NCBI GenBank assembly: GCA_000830255.1 | Contig: JQIT01000007.1 | Location: forward strand, 62,001 to 126,000 | Reading direction: 5' to 3' | DNA from: Sulfuricurvum sp. PC08-66 | Lineage (GTDB): Bacteria; Campylobacterota; Campylobacteria; Campylobacterales; Sulfurimonadaceae | Length of the DNA: 64,000 bases | In this document: positions 44,570 through 53,472 of the stretch, in pieces | Position numbering within the stretch: position 1 is the stretch's first letter | Layout of the letters: each line of letters begins with the position of its first letter | Made by a program: the position numbers and the translations under genes | The notes under the pieces: generated by a model | The model's database searches: none | The model's input: only the letters and a program-made list of their open reading frames with translations | What the model was told of the DNA's origin: nothing

Positions 44570-45363
44570 TTGAAGGTTCCTTTTTCCATCGATGTCAAAA
44601 GTGTTTTGGCTTGGGGCGCGTCGTGGTCGCGTGTAAAGAGGCGTAGCAATTTGATTGCCTCCTCTTTTTTGTTGAGCATGTAGAGACTTTGCGCGGCAAT
44701 CATCCAGCTTTGCGGGTCGTTTTGGTCGATAGCGTTGGCTTGAAAGGCGTAGTTGTAGGCTTTTGCGTAGGCTTTTTTGTCATAGTAATAGTGCGCGATG
44801 ACGACACCCAATTGTGCATTTTTGCTAGAGTCGAAGCGTGCGATAAGTTGGGTAATTGTTTGGGAAGAGTTGGAAGTCGAAGAGAGTGAAAGATTGGCAC
44901 TTTTGGGAGCCGTGGGTGCTACAGGTGTACTCTCTTTGGGCTTTTGGGCAGGTGGGGGCGTGGGTGTAGCGCTTGGATGCGTCGAGGTATCCCGTGCAGA
45001 AGTATCGATAGAGCGCATGAAGCTAAAATCGGGCGTAAGCTCTGCGACGCTTTGGGGTAGGGTGGAGAGAGGTTTTTCTTCGACCAAAATTTCTTGAATA
45101 GCAGATGCTTGGACAGCACTCTCTTGAAGAGGTGCTTGGGCGGTGACATTTGGTTCCACTGTGAGCGTTTCGATAGGTGCAACGGTAGGCGCTTCGACGA
45201 GAGGTTGTGCGGGTGTTTTGGCTTTGTTATGAAGTGCTATCGACCAAAGAAAGGCACCCAAAGCCAAAATGAGAATAAGAGCAAGAAAAGCAATGTAATA
45301 GGGTTTACGCTGTTTGACTTTGTAGCGTCGATGACGTGCTTCGAGTTCGTGTAGATTAATCAT
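44566..45363 (-). CDS. Membrane-anchored TPR protein of the secretion/competence cluster
   Basis: 265 residues: membrane segment (about 22-44), a long Pro/Ala/Thr-rich periplasmic linker (46-165), and TPR-like repeats at the C-terminus (about 175-258: AQLGVVIAHYYYDKKAYAKAYNYAFQAN). The layout matches MshN-like proteins of MSHA pilus operons, which are placed next to MshM-type ATPases as here. It probably helps assemble or position the secretin or platform. It overlaps the ATPase stop upstream by eight bases and the next gene by four. Confidence 0.72.
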   Translation of the reverse strand: MINLHELEARHRRYKVKQRKPYYIAFLALILILALGAFLWSIALHNKAKTPAQPLVEAPTVAPIETLTVEPNVTAQAPLQESAVQASAIQEILVEEKPLSTLPQSVAELTPDFSFMRSIDTSARDTSTHPSATPTPPPAQKPKESTPVAPTAPKSANLSLSSTSNSSQTITQLIARFDSSKNAQLGVVIAHYYYDKKAYAKAYNYAFQANAIDQNDPQSWMIAAQSLYMLNKKEEAIKLLRLFTRDHDAPQAKTLLTSMEKGTFK

Positions 45364-46174
45364 GAATCAATCCTGTAGCCAGTCCCGCCATCTCGATAAG
45401 CTTGGTAGAGAGCTTTTGGGTGCTGATTTTGGTAGGGGCTTGGGCTAAATAGTGGCTGTAGATATCGAAAAGGGTATAGAGTAGTTTGTTGGTATCGCGG
45501 TAGTTTCCTTGGGTGAATCGATGAATAGTGTGCGTATGTTTTTTGGTGAATTGGTTGGCTAGCACAAAGAGGGAGTGTTTGAGAAGCTTTTTTTGGATGT
45601 ATATTTGCAACTCTTGCTTGGAGGCGTTGTGTAGCTGGATGCTCTCCCAAATGCGTGTTTGGAAGTGCTCTTTGGCGATGATGTCCTCTTTTTCGGTTTT
45701 GTGCAGTGTGATGAGAAATTTGGCTTTACGCGTATCAGCAATAAGGCGAATTTTTTCCATCAGAGGAGCCTCATAGAGCTGTGCCTCATCCAAAAGTATG
45801 ATGGGAGTGACAGGAAACTCTACTGCTTCAAGGGCATCGATAAGCGTAGCAAAACCGAAGGAGTCTGGCGCGGCTTTGCCCAACAAGAAGGTATACACAT
45901 GACGCAAAAACTCCTCCTCTTCGATGAGGGGAGTGGGTACGAGATGCACAGGCATCGTGAGACGCAGCTCTTCATAAAGCCGTCCCAACATCATGCTTTT
46001 ACCCGTTCCAGGCTTGCCATAGAGCAGTACCAATTTGAGAGGTTTTTCGAGGCTCTTTTTGAGCCCTTCGTAGAGGGTGCTTACACGGTCGATTTGGATG
46101 TAGTTGGCTGGGTCGACCACATCCAAAAAGGCCTCTTTGGCCAACGCATAGTGGTCAGTTTGCATCGGTGCCAT
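45356..46174 (-). CDS. ctsP: ExeA/MshM-like AAA ATPase (CtsP-like)
   Basis: 272 residues, a single AAA ATPase domain with Walker A YGKPGTGKSMML (about 53-64), Walker B PIILLDEAQLYE and a sensor segment FLITLHKTE. The architecture is that of ExeA/MshM ATPases, which in type II systems help the secretin through the peptidoglycan; in Campylobacter the equivalent CtsP binds nucleotides and is needed for transformation. No peptidoglycan-binding domain or membrane segment is present. Its start lies 20 bases inside the 3' end of the secretin gene. Confidence 0.82.
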   Translation of the reverse strand: MAPMQTDHYALAKEAFLDVVDPANYIQIDRVSTLYEGLKKSLEKPLKLVLLYGKPGTGKSMMLGRLYEELRLTMPVHLVPTPLIEEEEFLRHVYTFLLGKAAPDSFGFATLIDALEAVEFPVTPIILLDEAQLYEAPLMEKIRLIADTRKAKFLITLHKTEKEDIIAKEHFQTRIWESIQLHNASKQELQIYIQKKLLKHSLFVLANQFTKKHTHTIHRFTQGNYRDTNKLLYTLFDIYSHYLAQAPTKISTQKLSTKLIEMAGLATGLIHD

Positions 46175-47711
46175 TGGGGAGTTTGATGAAAGTTCCCTTG
46201 CTTACATCGTTGTCGAGGATGCCTTTGAATCCTAGCTTTTCGAGTGTCGCATCATCGCTTTTTTCGATGATGTAGGGACGAATCACAGCGACAAGCTCTG
46301 TGGTTTGGTAGGAGAGGCGCGTGGAGTTGAAAAGCGTCCCAATCAGAGGAATATCGCCTAGGAGAGGTACTTTGCTTACTTTGTTGGATTGGGTCGTGCC
46401 TATCAATCCACCCAAAATAATCTGCTCACCGTTGTTAGCCGTCACGACTGAAGAGAGCTGTTTACGGCTGAGATCAGGTGGAAGCGTACGTGTAGTTGCA
46501 TCAGTATCGATAGTGCCTATGATTTCACTGATGCTAGGATTGATTTTGAGTGTGACCTGATTTTTTTTGGAAATTTCAGGCGTGATGTCCAGCAAAATTC
46601 CAGCGAAGACCGAATCGACAATATCGTTTTGGGTGATGGTATTGCCACCCGCGCTGTTTTGTGAGGTCGATTGGGTAATTTTGTAGAAAAATTGATTACC
46701 TACGCTAATAAGTGCAGGCTGATTGTTGAGGGTCAAAATTTTGGGATTGGAGACGGAGCGCACATCGCCTTGCTCTTTGAGGTATTTGACGATGTCATTG
46801 ATGGTCAATGTCCCTTTGAGTTCTGTGGCACTTGCATTGGTCTGTCCCAAGCCCCCCGCAAAGGTGGTAATCACCCCACCTGCCATGCTAGAGACATTGT
46901 TAGTAAAGAGGTGGTCTTGGGTCATTTTGACATTTTGGAGTGAAAAGAGTTGTGACCAGTCGATACCTGTCGCCATGCCATCGCTAAGTGTGACGCTGTA
47001 GAGATGTACATCGATGAGTACTTGCGATTTGAGCTTGCGTTGCAACTCTTCAATATAGGTGTCTAGGCGTCTGATTTGGTTGTAGGTAGCTGTAACGGTG
47101 ATAAAACCCGCCTCTTTGTTGAGCGTAGGGATAGAGGCTTCGTAGTTATCCTCGGGTCGATTGAGGATGAGCTGAATCTCCTCTTGGATACTCTCCCAGA
47201 GTGAAAAGGAGTCCGTGGAGTTGATTTGTAATCCTGAGAGTGATTCGCCTTGGCTAGCTTGTGAAGTAGAGGCTTGTTGTGCTTGTGCTCCTGAACCTGA
47301 TTTGCTTGAGAGGGTGATATTGGTCGAGCTTGTACCTTTGCGCTCTGAGATAATGTAGTCGAGGTTGTAGGTTTTGGTGATGAGATAGGAGATTTTGAGT
47401 ACGTTATCTTTGAGCTGATAATGGAGATTGTTCTCGCGCAATATGAGGTCAAAAACTTCGGTGATGATGAGATTTTTGAGATTGGTTTTGTGGAGAGCTT
47501 GGGTCATGATTTGTGTCGCTTGGCTATCTTTGACGATGACCGTATAGCCACACTCATCAGCGATTTGGTTGACGTATTCGGAGATTTTGGTGCCTTGGCT
47601 AGAGGCAATGGTAAAGAGTTTGAAATTACAATTTGCCTGTGCCAAACTCCCTACCATTATCCACGCAAGCACAAAACGAAAAGAAGAAAAGTTTTTGAAA
47701 AATGTATACAT
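46155..47711 (-). CDS. ctsD: Secretin (PilQ/GspD/MshL/CtsD family)
   Basis: 518 residues with a signal peptide (about 1-27). An N0/STN-like domain follows (about 30-110), then an N1-like KH domain and the secretin domain (about 225-490) with LGGLIGTTQSNKVSKVPLLGDIPLIGTLFNS, the classic secretin signature. A Ser/Gln/Ala-rich linker lies around 145-170. It forms the outer-membrane pore for DNA uptake or pilus exit. The C-terminus extends beyond the barrel (EKLGFKGILDNDVSKGTF). Ribosome site AAGGAA; overlaps the AAA ATPase gene downstream. Confidence 0.93.
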   Translation of the reverse strand: MYTFFKNFSSFRFVLAWIMVGSLAQANCNFKLFTIASSQGTKISEYVNQIADECGYTVIVKDSQATQIMTQALHKTNLKNLIITEVFDLILRENNLHYQLKDNVLKISYLITKTYNLDYIISERKGTSSTNITLSSKSGSGAQAQQASTSQASQGESLSGLQINSTDSFSLWESIQEEIQLILNRPEDNYEASIPTLNKEAGFITVTATYNQIRRLDTYIEELQRKLKSQVLIDVHLYSVTLSDGMATGIDWSQLFSLQNVKMTQDHLFTNNVSSMAGGVITTFAGGLGQTNASATELKGTLTINDIVKYLKEQGDVRSVSNPKILTLNNQPALISVGNQFFYKITQSTSQNSAGGNTITQNDIVDSVFAGILLDITPEISKKNQVTLKINPSISEIIGTIDTDATTRTLPPDLSRKQLSSVVTANNGEQIILGGLIGTTQSNKVSKVPLLGDIPLIGTLFNSTRLSYQTTELVAVIRPYIIEKSDDATLEKLGFKGILDNDVSKGTFIKLPNGTDAN

Positions 47712-47721
47712 GAAGTTCCTT

Positions 47722-48168
47722 CTACTTGGCTTCGAGTTTTATTTTTTTGTTGGGTCTAGCGAGTGTCAAAAGTATCGACGTATTATCTTTTTTCTTTAAG
47801 TGTACTTGCCCATTTTCTATTTTTTTTAGTGTGTAGTTACCAATTGAATCGCCAATTGTATACCAATTGTTATTGATTTTTGCTCTATTGTTGAAAATTG
47901 CACTTAAAACCAGTGCTTGATTGGAACTTTTTGGTTTGGATGCACTATAGGTGCGTGCATTAGAAGGTTTTGAGAGGGGTGCTTCTTCGAGTTGTTCTTG
48001 GGTGACGAAAGGGTCTTTGAGCGAGCTCAAAAGGGTGGTATCGACACCTTGGCGACTCTGCGCGATGCTATCGACCATAGTGTCAATCCATTCACGGTTG
48101 GTTTGTGCGAAAAGGGTCCACGAGAGGGTGAGGAAAAGGAGTAACAGTTTCAATAGCTTATCCCCCAT
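47722..48168 (-). CDS. GspC/PilP/MshK-like periplasmic protein
   Basis: 148 residues with a signal peptide (about 1-21). The C-terminal half has the GspC homology-region or PilP pattern: VLSAIFNNRAKINNNWYTIGDSIGNYTLKKIENGQVHLKK, then a short basic tail (ARPNKKIKLEAK). Such proteins link inner-membrane alignment proteins to the N0 domain of the secretin, whose gene follows after ten bases. It overlaps the PilO-like gene upstream by 19 bases. In Campylobacter the corresponding place is held by ctsR (from memory). Confidence 0.72.
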   Translation of the reverse strand: MGDKLLKLLLLFLTLSWTLFAQTNREWIDTMVDSIAQSRQGVDTTLLSSLKDPFVTQEQLEEAPLSKPSNARTYSASKPKSSNQALVLSAIFNNRAKINNNWYTIGDSIGNYTLKKIENGQVHLKKKDNTSILLTLARPNKKIKLEAK

Positions 48169-48782
48169 ACGGCAAGTTGTAGTGTACTTTTGAGGAGTGG
48201 AGCACTCCCTTCGATGGAGAGCTGTGTAATATCGACGACCAGATGTGTACGCTCCAAATCATCGATAAAACGTACCAAATTTTTGAAATCGCCCTCGAGG
48301 ACAATATCGAGATTGAGCACATGACCAAACTCCGAAGAGGCATTCATAAAACTGTTTTGGAGTGAGCTTACATGGACATTGTGTGTGCGTGCGATAGAAG
48401 CCACCGTATCCAAAAACGTACTCCACGCTTGGGTGTCGTACATCAAGAGCGAGAGCGTACGCAATCGATAGTCAATGTAGTCGCTCTCCTCTTTGATAGT
48501 GGCGAAACTCTTTTTGAGTGCTTCGGTCTCGTGGATGAGGGCTTCGACTTGCTCTTGGGTGTAGCTTTGGAGGTACTCTTGGTCGTTCTCTATATCTTCG
48601 ATGATGACGGAGCGCTTCTCTTGCGCTTTTTCGTAGAGCTTGTAACTGTAGTCAAACAAAAAGGTGTAGGACAAAAAGAGGAAAACCGCCCCTGCCAAAA
48701 TATAGCTATAAATTTTATCCTTGGTAGTTTTGCCCTCGTAGTAGGCATCGATACGACTCAAAACATCTTCAAACGCTCTCAT
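48150..48782 (-). CDS. PilO/MshJ-like alignment protein
   Basis: 210 residues: short cytoplasmic N-terminus, one membrane segment (about 27-46), a periplasmic coiled coil (48-100), then a PilO-like ferredoxin fold (105-205; FGHVLNLDIVLEGDFKNLVRFIDDLERTHLVVDITQLSIE). PilO-type proteins pair with PilN to form the inner-membrane alignment ring. Overlaps the MshI-like gene by four bases. Confidence 0.75.
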   Translation of the reverse strand: MRAFEDVLSRIDAYYEGKTTKDKIYSYILAGAVFLFLSYTFLFDYSYKLYEKAQEKRSVIIEDIENDQEYLQSYTQEQVEALIHETEALKKSFATIKEESDYIDYRLRTLSLLMYDTQAWSTFLDTVASIARTHNVHVSSLQNSFMNASSEFGHVLNLDIVLEGDFKNLVRFIDDLERTHLVVDITQLSIEGSAPLLKSTLQLAVWGISY

Positions 48783-50314
48783 TGTAGTACCACCTTGAGA
48801 AAGCTAGTGTACAACCCTTTGGTACTCTCATAGCGTATGGCATCCGTAGAGATGAGATAGCGTTGAGGGTCTTGGGTTGTCAATGCATGGATAAGTTGGG
48901 TAATGTTGCGCTCTTTGGGGGCGAGCAGTTGCAACTGGAAAACATGCTCTTTGGTGTTGGACGATTTGGCATAGCTAAATTTTTCTAGCCAAACACCGTG
49001 CGCGTTGAGTGCTTGTGTCAATGCCACAAGATGCACGCTCTTCATAGCGTAGTTGATTTTTTGTTCGTGTATCTTGGTGAGGACATTTTTTTGTGCTGTT
49101 TGGATACGCAGTGCCTCATCTTGTTTGGCTTGCAGGGCACTGCGTTGGGCTAACTGCTGGTCGATAAGGGCTTGACGGTTGGTGCGTGTTTGATGGATGC
49201 TTTGAGACTCTTTGACGAGTGAGTCGTTTTCGATTTGTGCATACTTGGCAAAACCAATATTGTAGAGTGGATAGGCAATCGAGAGGAGCAGTGATGCCGC
49301 CGCAATTAAGAGCAGCTTGCCGCTTTGGCGCTTTGCAAAAGCGGGAGGGCGATTGAAGAGGGTGAAATTGACATCGTAACGCTCAGTTGAGCCCGCATGT
49401 GCCGCAAGGTGCATCAGCTGATGGAGCTGATCGACATAAAATTGGGTCGTTTGGAACCCATACTCAAAATCCAACGCAAAGGTCTCGATACCCAAATAGG
49501 TTTTGGTGTACTCATCGAGACCGATGATGACGCCTTGACTCGTACCGATGTAGATTTTATCGATACTCTCTAGATCATAGGCGCGTTTGACGAAATTGAT
49601 GACTTCGCGTACTTGGTTGAGCATCTCATTGAGAAGCTTGAAAAAGTGGCGACGGTTGTGCTCATTGGTTGTGCGTAGCCCCTCGTCGATGAGAAGCGTC
49701 ATGAAATTTTCGTAGGGTACCTGTTCGCCATAGAGCGCACAAAACTGCTCGTGCATTTGGGCATACGAAAAGCTCAACTCTTTGGTGTAGAGAAACTCTC
49801 CCTCTTTGTAGAGGGTAAAAAAGGCCTCAGTGGGTGTGGCATACAAAAAAAGGTCGACGCTGTTTTGGCGCAAAATCTCCTTGGAGTAGAGGGATTTGAA
49901 AAGCAGTGCCACAGGTGTAATATAATCGATATAGCGCAAACGCTCAACGGTAGGTTGAAAATGGCTACGTACCACCTCTGGGTCGACCACAAAGACCATA
50001 AAAGAGCGGCTTTTGTCATCGATGAGATGTTTCATCTCATAGTATTCAATCAGGTATTCACTGGCTACATCGAGATTGAGCTCTTCGTAGGTTTTGTTCT
50101 CGATGACATCGGTGATATCCTCGTCTTGGATAGAGCGATTGAGTTTGATGGTAGTGGTGAGATAGGCTTTGGTTTGTAAATAGCCAATGACATAGCTATT
50201 TTTTTGGTATTTTGGACGCTCTACGGCTTGGAGGAGGTGCGTGTGCGTCGTATAGTAGCTGTTGTTGTAGGTATCTACCGAAAGTAGAGTAGAGAGCGCT
50301 TGTGAGGGTTTCAT
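48779..50314 (-). CDS. MshI-like protein (PilM/PilN type fusion)
   Basis: 511 residues: a long cytoplasmic actin-like PilM-type region (about 1-320) with ALLFKSLYSKEIL and IDKIYIGTSQGVIIGL, a membrane segment (about 333-355), a periplasmic coiled coil (360-410) and a small PilN-like domain (415-511; LTQALNAHGVWLEKFSYAKSSNTKEHVFQLQLLA). In MSHA systems MshI combines the same two functions. It begins the pilus-like part of the operon and overlaps the csd4 stop by one base (TGATG). Confidence 0.75.
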   Translation of the reverse strand: MKPSQALSTLLSVDTYNNSYYTTHTHLLQAVERPKYQKNSYVIGYLQTKAYLTTTIKLNRSIQDEDITDVIENKTYEELNLDVASEYLIEYYEMKHLIDDKSRSFMVFVVDPEVVRSHFQPTVERLRYIDYITPVALLFKSLYSKEILRQNSVDLFLYATPTEAFFTLYKEGEFLYTKELSFSYAQMHEQFCALYGEQVPYENFMTLLIDEGLRTTNEHNRRHFFKLLNEMLNQVREVINFVKRAYDLESIDKIYIGTSQGVIIGLDEYTKTYLGIETFALDFEYGFQTTQFYVDQLHQLMHLAAHAGSTERYDVNFTLFNRPPAFAKRQSGKLLLIAAASLLLSIAYPLYNIGFAKYAQIENDSLVKESQSIHQTRTNRQALIDQQLAQRSALQAKQDEALRIQTAQKNVLTKIHEQKINYAMKSVHLVALTQALNAHGVWLEKFSYAKSSNTKEHVFQLQLLAPKERNITQLIHALTTQDPQRYLISTDAIRYESTKGLYTSFLKVVLQ

Positions 50315-51615
50315 CAGCGACTACTTGGAGAAAAATCGAGCACCATCATGCCGCAAAATTTCTCACCGTTGTAGATTTCGGCACGGTACTGTGTGCGGCT
50401 CTTATCGATGGCGTAGCGCTTGTCCATCTCATCGAGTTTGACGTTCAAATTGTTCTCATCGACGTGCTCTTTGCTTGTATAACCAATGATGTTCACCCTG
50501 TATCCTTGGGGGGCATTGATGGCAACCTCTCTTGCGATGGTAAGTGTCACAGGTAGAGGAGCTTGACTTTTTGTACCATCGACAGTGACGTCAATCGCTT
50601 GGAGTGAATCATCCATCTCAAAGCGCTGTGCAAAAAGGGAGGTTACGCGAATATGCCCGATATAAATTTCGTAATGGCTACCTTGGTTGACATAATCGGC
50701 CAATGGGTGAGTGAACTTAAATAAATTTTCACTCTCTTTCATAGGGACATAACGCAAAATGGGACTAATATCACGCAAATCCAAGGTGATATTTTCATTG
50801 ATACGTACTGTGCCATACTCTGAAAGTATGCGTTCTATGGAGGTGATATCCATCTCGAAATCACGTGTGAACTCAATGCCCATAATCTGCATAAAGGCTT
50901 CGATGGCACGTAGTTGGTAGAGCACTTTGTCCGCCAAGACGGTGATATTTTTGCTCGTCTCGATAGCAAAAGCGGGCTTGTTTTTGCGTACGGCATAGTA
51001 GGTGAGAGATTGTTGCATCGCCTCGTTTTTGTAGCGTGTTTTGGTGTTTTTGACGTGAAAATAGTGGTGCTCTTTGAGTAGTCCATTGTTGAGAATAGTG
51101 CTGACTTGTTGAGCTATATCACTCAAACTCCCAAAGGTGCTGTTGGTATCCTCCATCGTCATCTGGTCGATAACACACGATTGACCCCATGCACCAGGAT
51201 TGAAAGAGGTGTCCAGATAGGTATCACGGTAAAAGCCGTGTCCGTCGTGTAGGTTGAGAATCAAATCTACATTGGGATTGTCGATGAGGGATTTGAGTAC
51301 CTGTACCGTTGCATAATCTCTGTCTTTGGGGTCAACGGTAGAAAATTTGCGGTTCATATCTCCATCGATACCTCGATGAAATTTGGTAATGCTTTTGTGA
51401 TTGATATTGGGAATGACCCACAAGGAGCCTTTGGTAATTTGGTAGTGACTGGCAAGCATTGCAGGGGCGAAAAATCCCCCTGGTTCATTGCCATGAATTC
51501 CACCAAAGACCATGAGGGTATGACCTTTGGCATCTCCCATTTTGTACAAATCAAGCTCTCTAGGATACGCCAATAGCATCAGCGTCACGCCAATAAGTGT
51601 GAGTAGAAAACGCAT
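50314..51615 (-). CDS. csd4: Peptidoglycan DL-carboxypeptidase (Csd4/Pgp1, M14-type)
   Basis: 433 residues with a signal peptide (1-16). M14-like zinc carboxypeptidase domain: HxxE at His41/Glu44 (GGIHGNEPGG), third ligand His123 (LNLHDGHG), catalytic Glu219 (FAIETSKN), followed by extra beta domains as in Helicobacter Csd4. It trims tripeptide stems to dipeptides in the periplasm, which sets helical or curved cell shape. H. pylori Csd4 has an unusual Gln in place of the first His (from memory); this protein has the ordinary His. Starts as TAATG overlap with csd6; coupled to the MshI-like gene downstream. Confidence 0.88.
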   Translation of the reverse strand: MRFLLTLIGVTLMLLAYPRELDLYKMGDAKGHTLMVFGGIHGNEPGGFFAPAMLASHYQITKGSLWVIPNINHKSITKFHRGIDGDMNRKFSTVDPKDRDYATVQVLKSLIDNPNVDLILNLHDGHGFYRDTYLDTSFNPGAWGQSCVIDQMTMEDTNSTFGSLSDIAQQVSTILNNGLLKEHHYFHVKNTKTRYKNEAMQQSLTYYAVRKNKPAFAIETSKNITVLADKVLYQLRAIEAFMQIMGIEFTRDFEMDITSIERILSEYGTVRINENITLDLRDISPILRYVPMKESENLFKFTHPLADYVNQGSHYEIYIGHIRVTSLFAQRFEMDDSLQAIDVTVDGTKSQAPLPVTLTIAREVAINAPQGYRVNIIGYTSKEHVDENNLNVKLDEMDKRYAIDKSRTQYRAEIYNGEKFCGMMVLDFSPSSR

Positions 51616-52586
51616 TAATGCTCCGAGATAATACGAATAGAGTCGTTTTCGTAGCGTAGATAGAGCTCTTTTTTACCGTAGTATTGGAGCGATTTGGCTT
51701 CATAACGCTCTTGCATGGTGACATAGAAGAGTTTTTCGCCATTTTGTGCGGGGTAGGGCATTACGTTGATATTGTAAAAATCAATCGCTTTGGGCTCTTT
51801 TTGGGCAAAAAGCTCTTTTTTGTACCACAAAAAGGGGCGTACTCCCATGCCATCATGACGGCGAAACTCTTCATCATAAAAGGCAGCATAGGTCTCAAAA
51901 TCACTCTCTTTCCACGCCTTGCGCCACACAAAAAGTTGCGCTAGCACGTGTGCAAGCTCTTGGGCGTTGGTCGTGGGGTGTTCACGTGGAGCGATAAAAA
52001 GAAGGGTATTGTTGATATCGACCTCATGATTGAGTGCGGTTATATCGTTGTTTTCGATAGCGATGCACCCTTTTGTAAAGGTGTCACGCTCCCCTGAAAA
52101 GGGCAATCCATGAATCCAAATACCATGACCTGTTTTGCGGCGCGATTTGTCAAAACTGTTGGGGTAGCTGGTCACCAAGGCGAGGGGTCCATAAAAGGGG
52201 TCTACGTTATCAAGACGTTGCGTCAAAGCGTAGACACCTACAGGGGTTCTGAGGTCGCCCTCTTTGAATTTTTCACCCTCTATTTCGCCTACGAAAGAGG
52301 AGAAGCGTTTTTGCTCCTCAAATTTGTGTGTTTGTTGGCGTTTCATGAGGCGTAGCGTCTTTGTCTCTTTGTTACTCAAAAGCAGCGTCGAGTAGGTGTT
52401 TAACCATCCATACTCTAGCCCATCCATAGGTGCCAAAAAGGTTTGCCAATACTCTACGGTGGTGAGTTTTTTGTCCAGAGCGCTTTCGACCCATGCGATA
52501 CCGTGTCGTTGATAATTTTGCGCCAAATCGTTGGCAAAAAGCGTCGTAATGGCAAACAAAAAGAGCCATAAACTCCTAAAGATCAT
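51615..52586 (-). CDS. csd6: Peptidoglycan LD-carboxypeptidase (Csd6/Pgp2)
   Basis: 323 residues with a signal peptide (1-18). An L,D-transpeptidase-type catalytic domain (about 65-200) with HGIWIHG (His159) and TKGCIAI (Cys174), followed by an NTF2-like C-terminal domain (about 215-320), the architecture of Helicobacter Csd6 and Campylobacter Pgp2, which act as LD-carboxypeptidases cutting tetrapeptide to tripeptide. Its product is the substrate of the adjacent Csd4, so the two adjacent genes encode consecutive cuts. Overlaps era by 11 bases; the era-csd6 neighbourhood is shared with H. pylori (from memory). Confidence 0.9.
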   Translation of the reverse strand: MIFRSLWLFLFAITTLFANDLAQNYQRHGIAWVESALDKKLTTVEYWQTFLAPMDGLEYGWLNTYSTLLLSNKETKTLRLMKRQQTHKFEEQKRFSSFVGEIEGEKFKEGDLRTPVGVYALTQRLDNVDPFYGPLALVTSYPNSFDKSRRKTGHGIWIHGLPFSGERDTFTKGCIAIENNDITALNHEVDINNTLLFIAPREHPTTNAQELAHVLAQLFVWRKAWKESDFETYAAFYDEEFRRHDGMGVRPFLWYKKELFAQKEPKAIDFYNINVMPYPAQNGEKLFYVTMQERYEAKSLQYYGKKELYLRYENDSIRIISEH

Positions 52587-53460
52587 ACCCCAACTCCTGC
52601 AATGCTTTTTTATCGCGAGTCCACCCTTTTTTGACGCTGACCATCAAATCCAAATAGACTTTCTTTTGGATGAGGCGTTCGATTTTTTCACGAGAGCCTT
52701 TGCCAATGCGCTTAATTGCGGCACCGCCTTGACCAATAATCATCCCTTTTTGGCTATCTTTTTCGACAATAATAGTCGCTGTGATACGCTCTAAATTGGA
52801 TAACTCCTCAACCTTTTGGATGAGGACGTCACACTCGTAGGGAATCTCATCGGAGATATTTTCAAAAATCGCTTCACGAATGAATTCACGGTAGATATCG
52901 CGTAGGTGTTCGGTCGTCAAATCTTCGGGGTCGTAGAGATGGGGCGAAGTGGGCAGATGTTTGACAATCTCGTCCAAGAGTGCTTGTGCACCGATATTTT
53001 TGGTGCTTGATATAGGAATCAGTGCCAAGAATTTGTCTTGGAAGGTAGTGAACTCTTGCATCGTTTTGAAGAGTTTCTCTTGGGAGTATTGGTCCATTTT
53101 GGTCAGTAGTACCATATGGGGTCGATTTTTGGTGTTGAGCGCCAAAAACTCTTTGTAAAATTTCACACCATCATTGACAGGTGAGAGGAAAAGCACCAAA
53201 TCTGCATCCCCGATAGCTTTGAGTGCCTCTTGGAGCATAAATTGATTGAGCAATTTCTCTTGCTTGTGCAATCCAGGGGTATCGACGAAGATGATTTGGT
53301 CATCATGGTGCATCACTATGGCATTGATACGTTTGCGTGTGGCGTTAGCCTTGTGAGAGACCATCGTGATGCTCTCGCCCAAGAGCCAGTTCATGAGGGT
53401 ACTTTTTCCTGCGTTGGGTCGTCCTACTAGGGCTACAAAGCCCGCTTTTGTCTCTTGCAT
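52576..53460 (-). CDS. era: GTPase Era
   Basis: 294 residues. G1 GRPNAGKSTLMN, G3 DTPGLH, G4 LTKMDQ, then a C-terminal KH RNA-binding domain with EKDSQKGMIIGQGGAAIKRIG. Era helps mature the 3' end of 16S rRNA and the small ribosomal subunit. The gene lies 12 bases after hslU and overlaps csd6 by 11. No atypical features. Confidence 0.96.
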   Translation of the reverse strand: MQETKAGFVALVGRPNAGKSTLMNWLLGESITMVSHKANATRKRINAIVMHHDDQIIFVDTPGLHKQEKLLNQFMLQEALKAIGDADLVLFLSPVNDGVKFYKEFLALNTKNRPHMVLLTKMDQYSQEKLFKTMQEFTTFQDKFLALIPISSTKNIGAQALLDEIVKHLPTSPHLYDPEDLTTEHLRDIYREFIREAIFENISDEIPYECDVLIQKVEELSNLERITATIIVEKDSQKGMIIGQGGAAIKRIGKGSREKIERLIQKKVYLDLMVSVKKGWTRDKKALQELGYDL

Positions 53461-53472
53461 CGTGCCTCTGAT

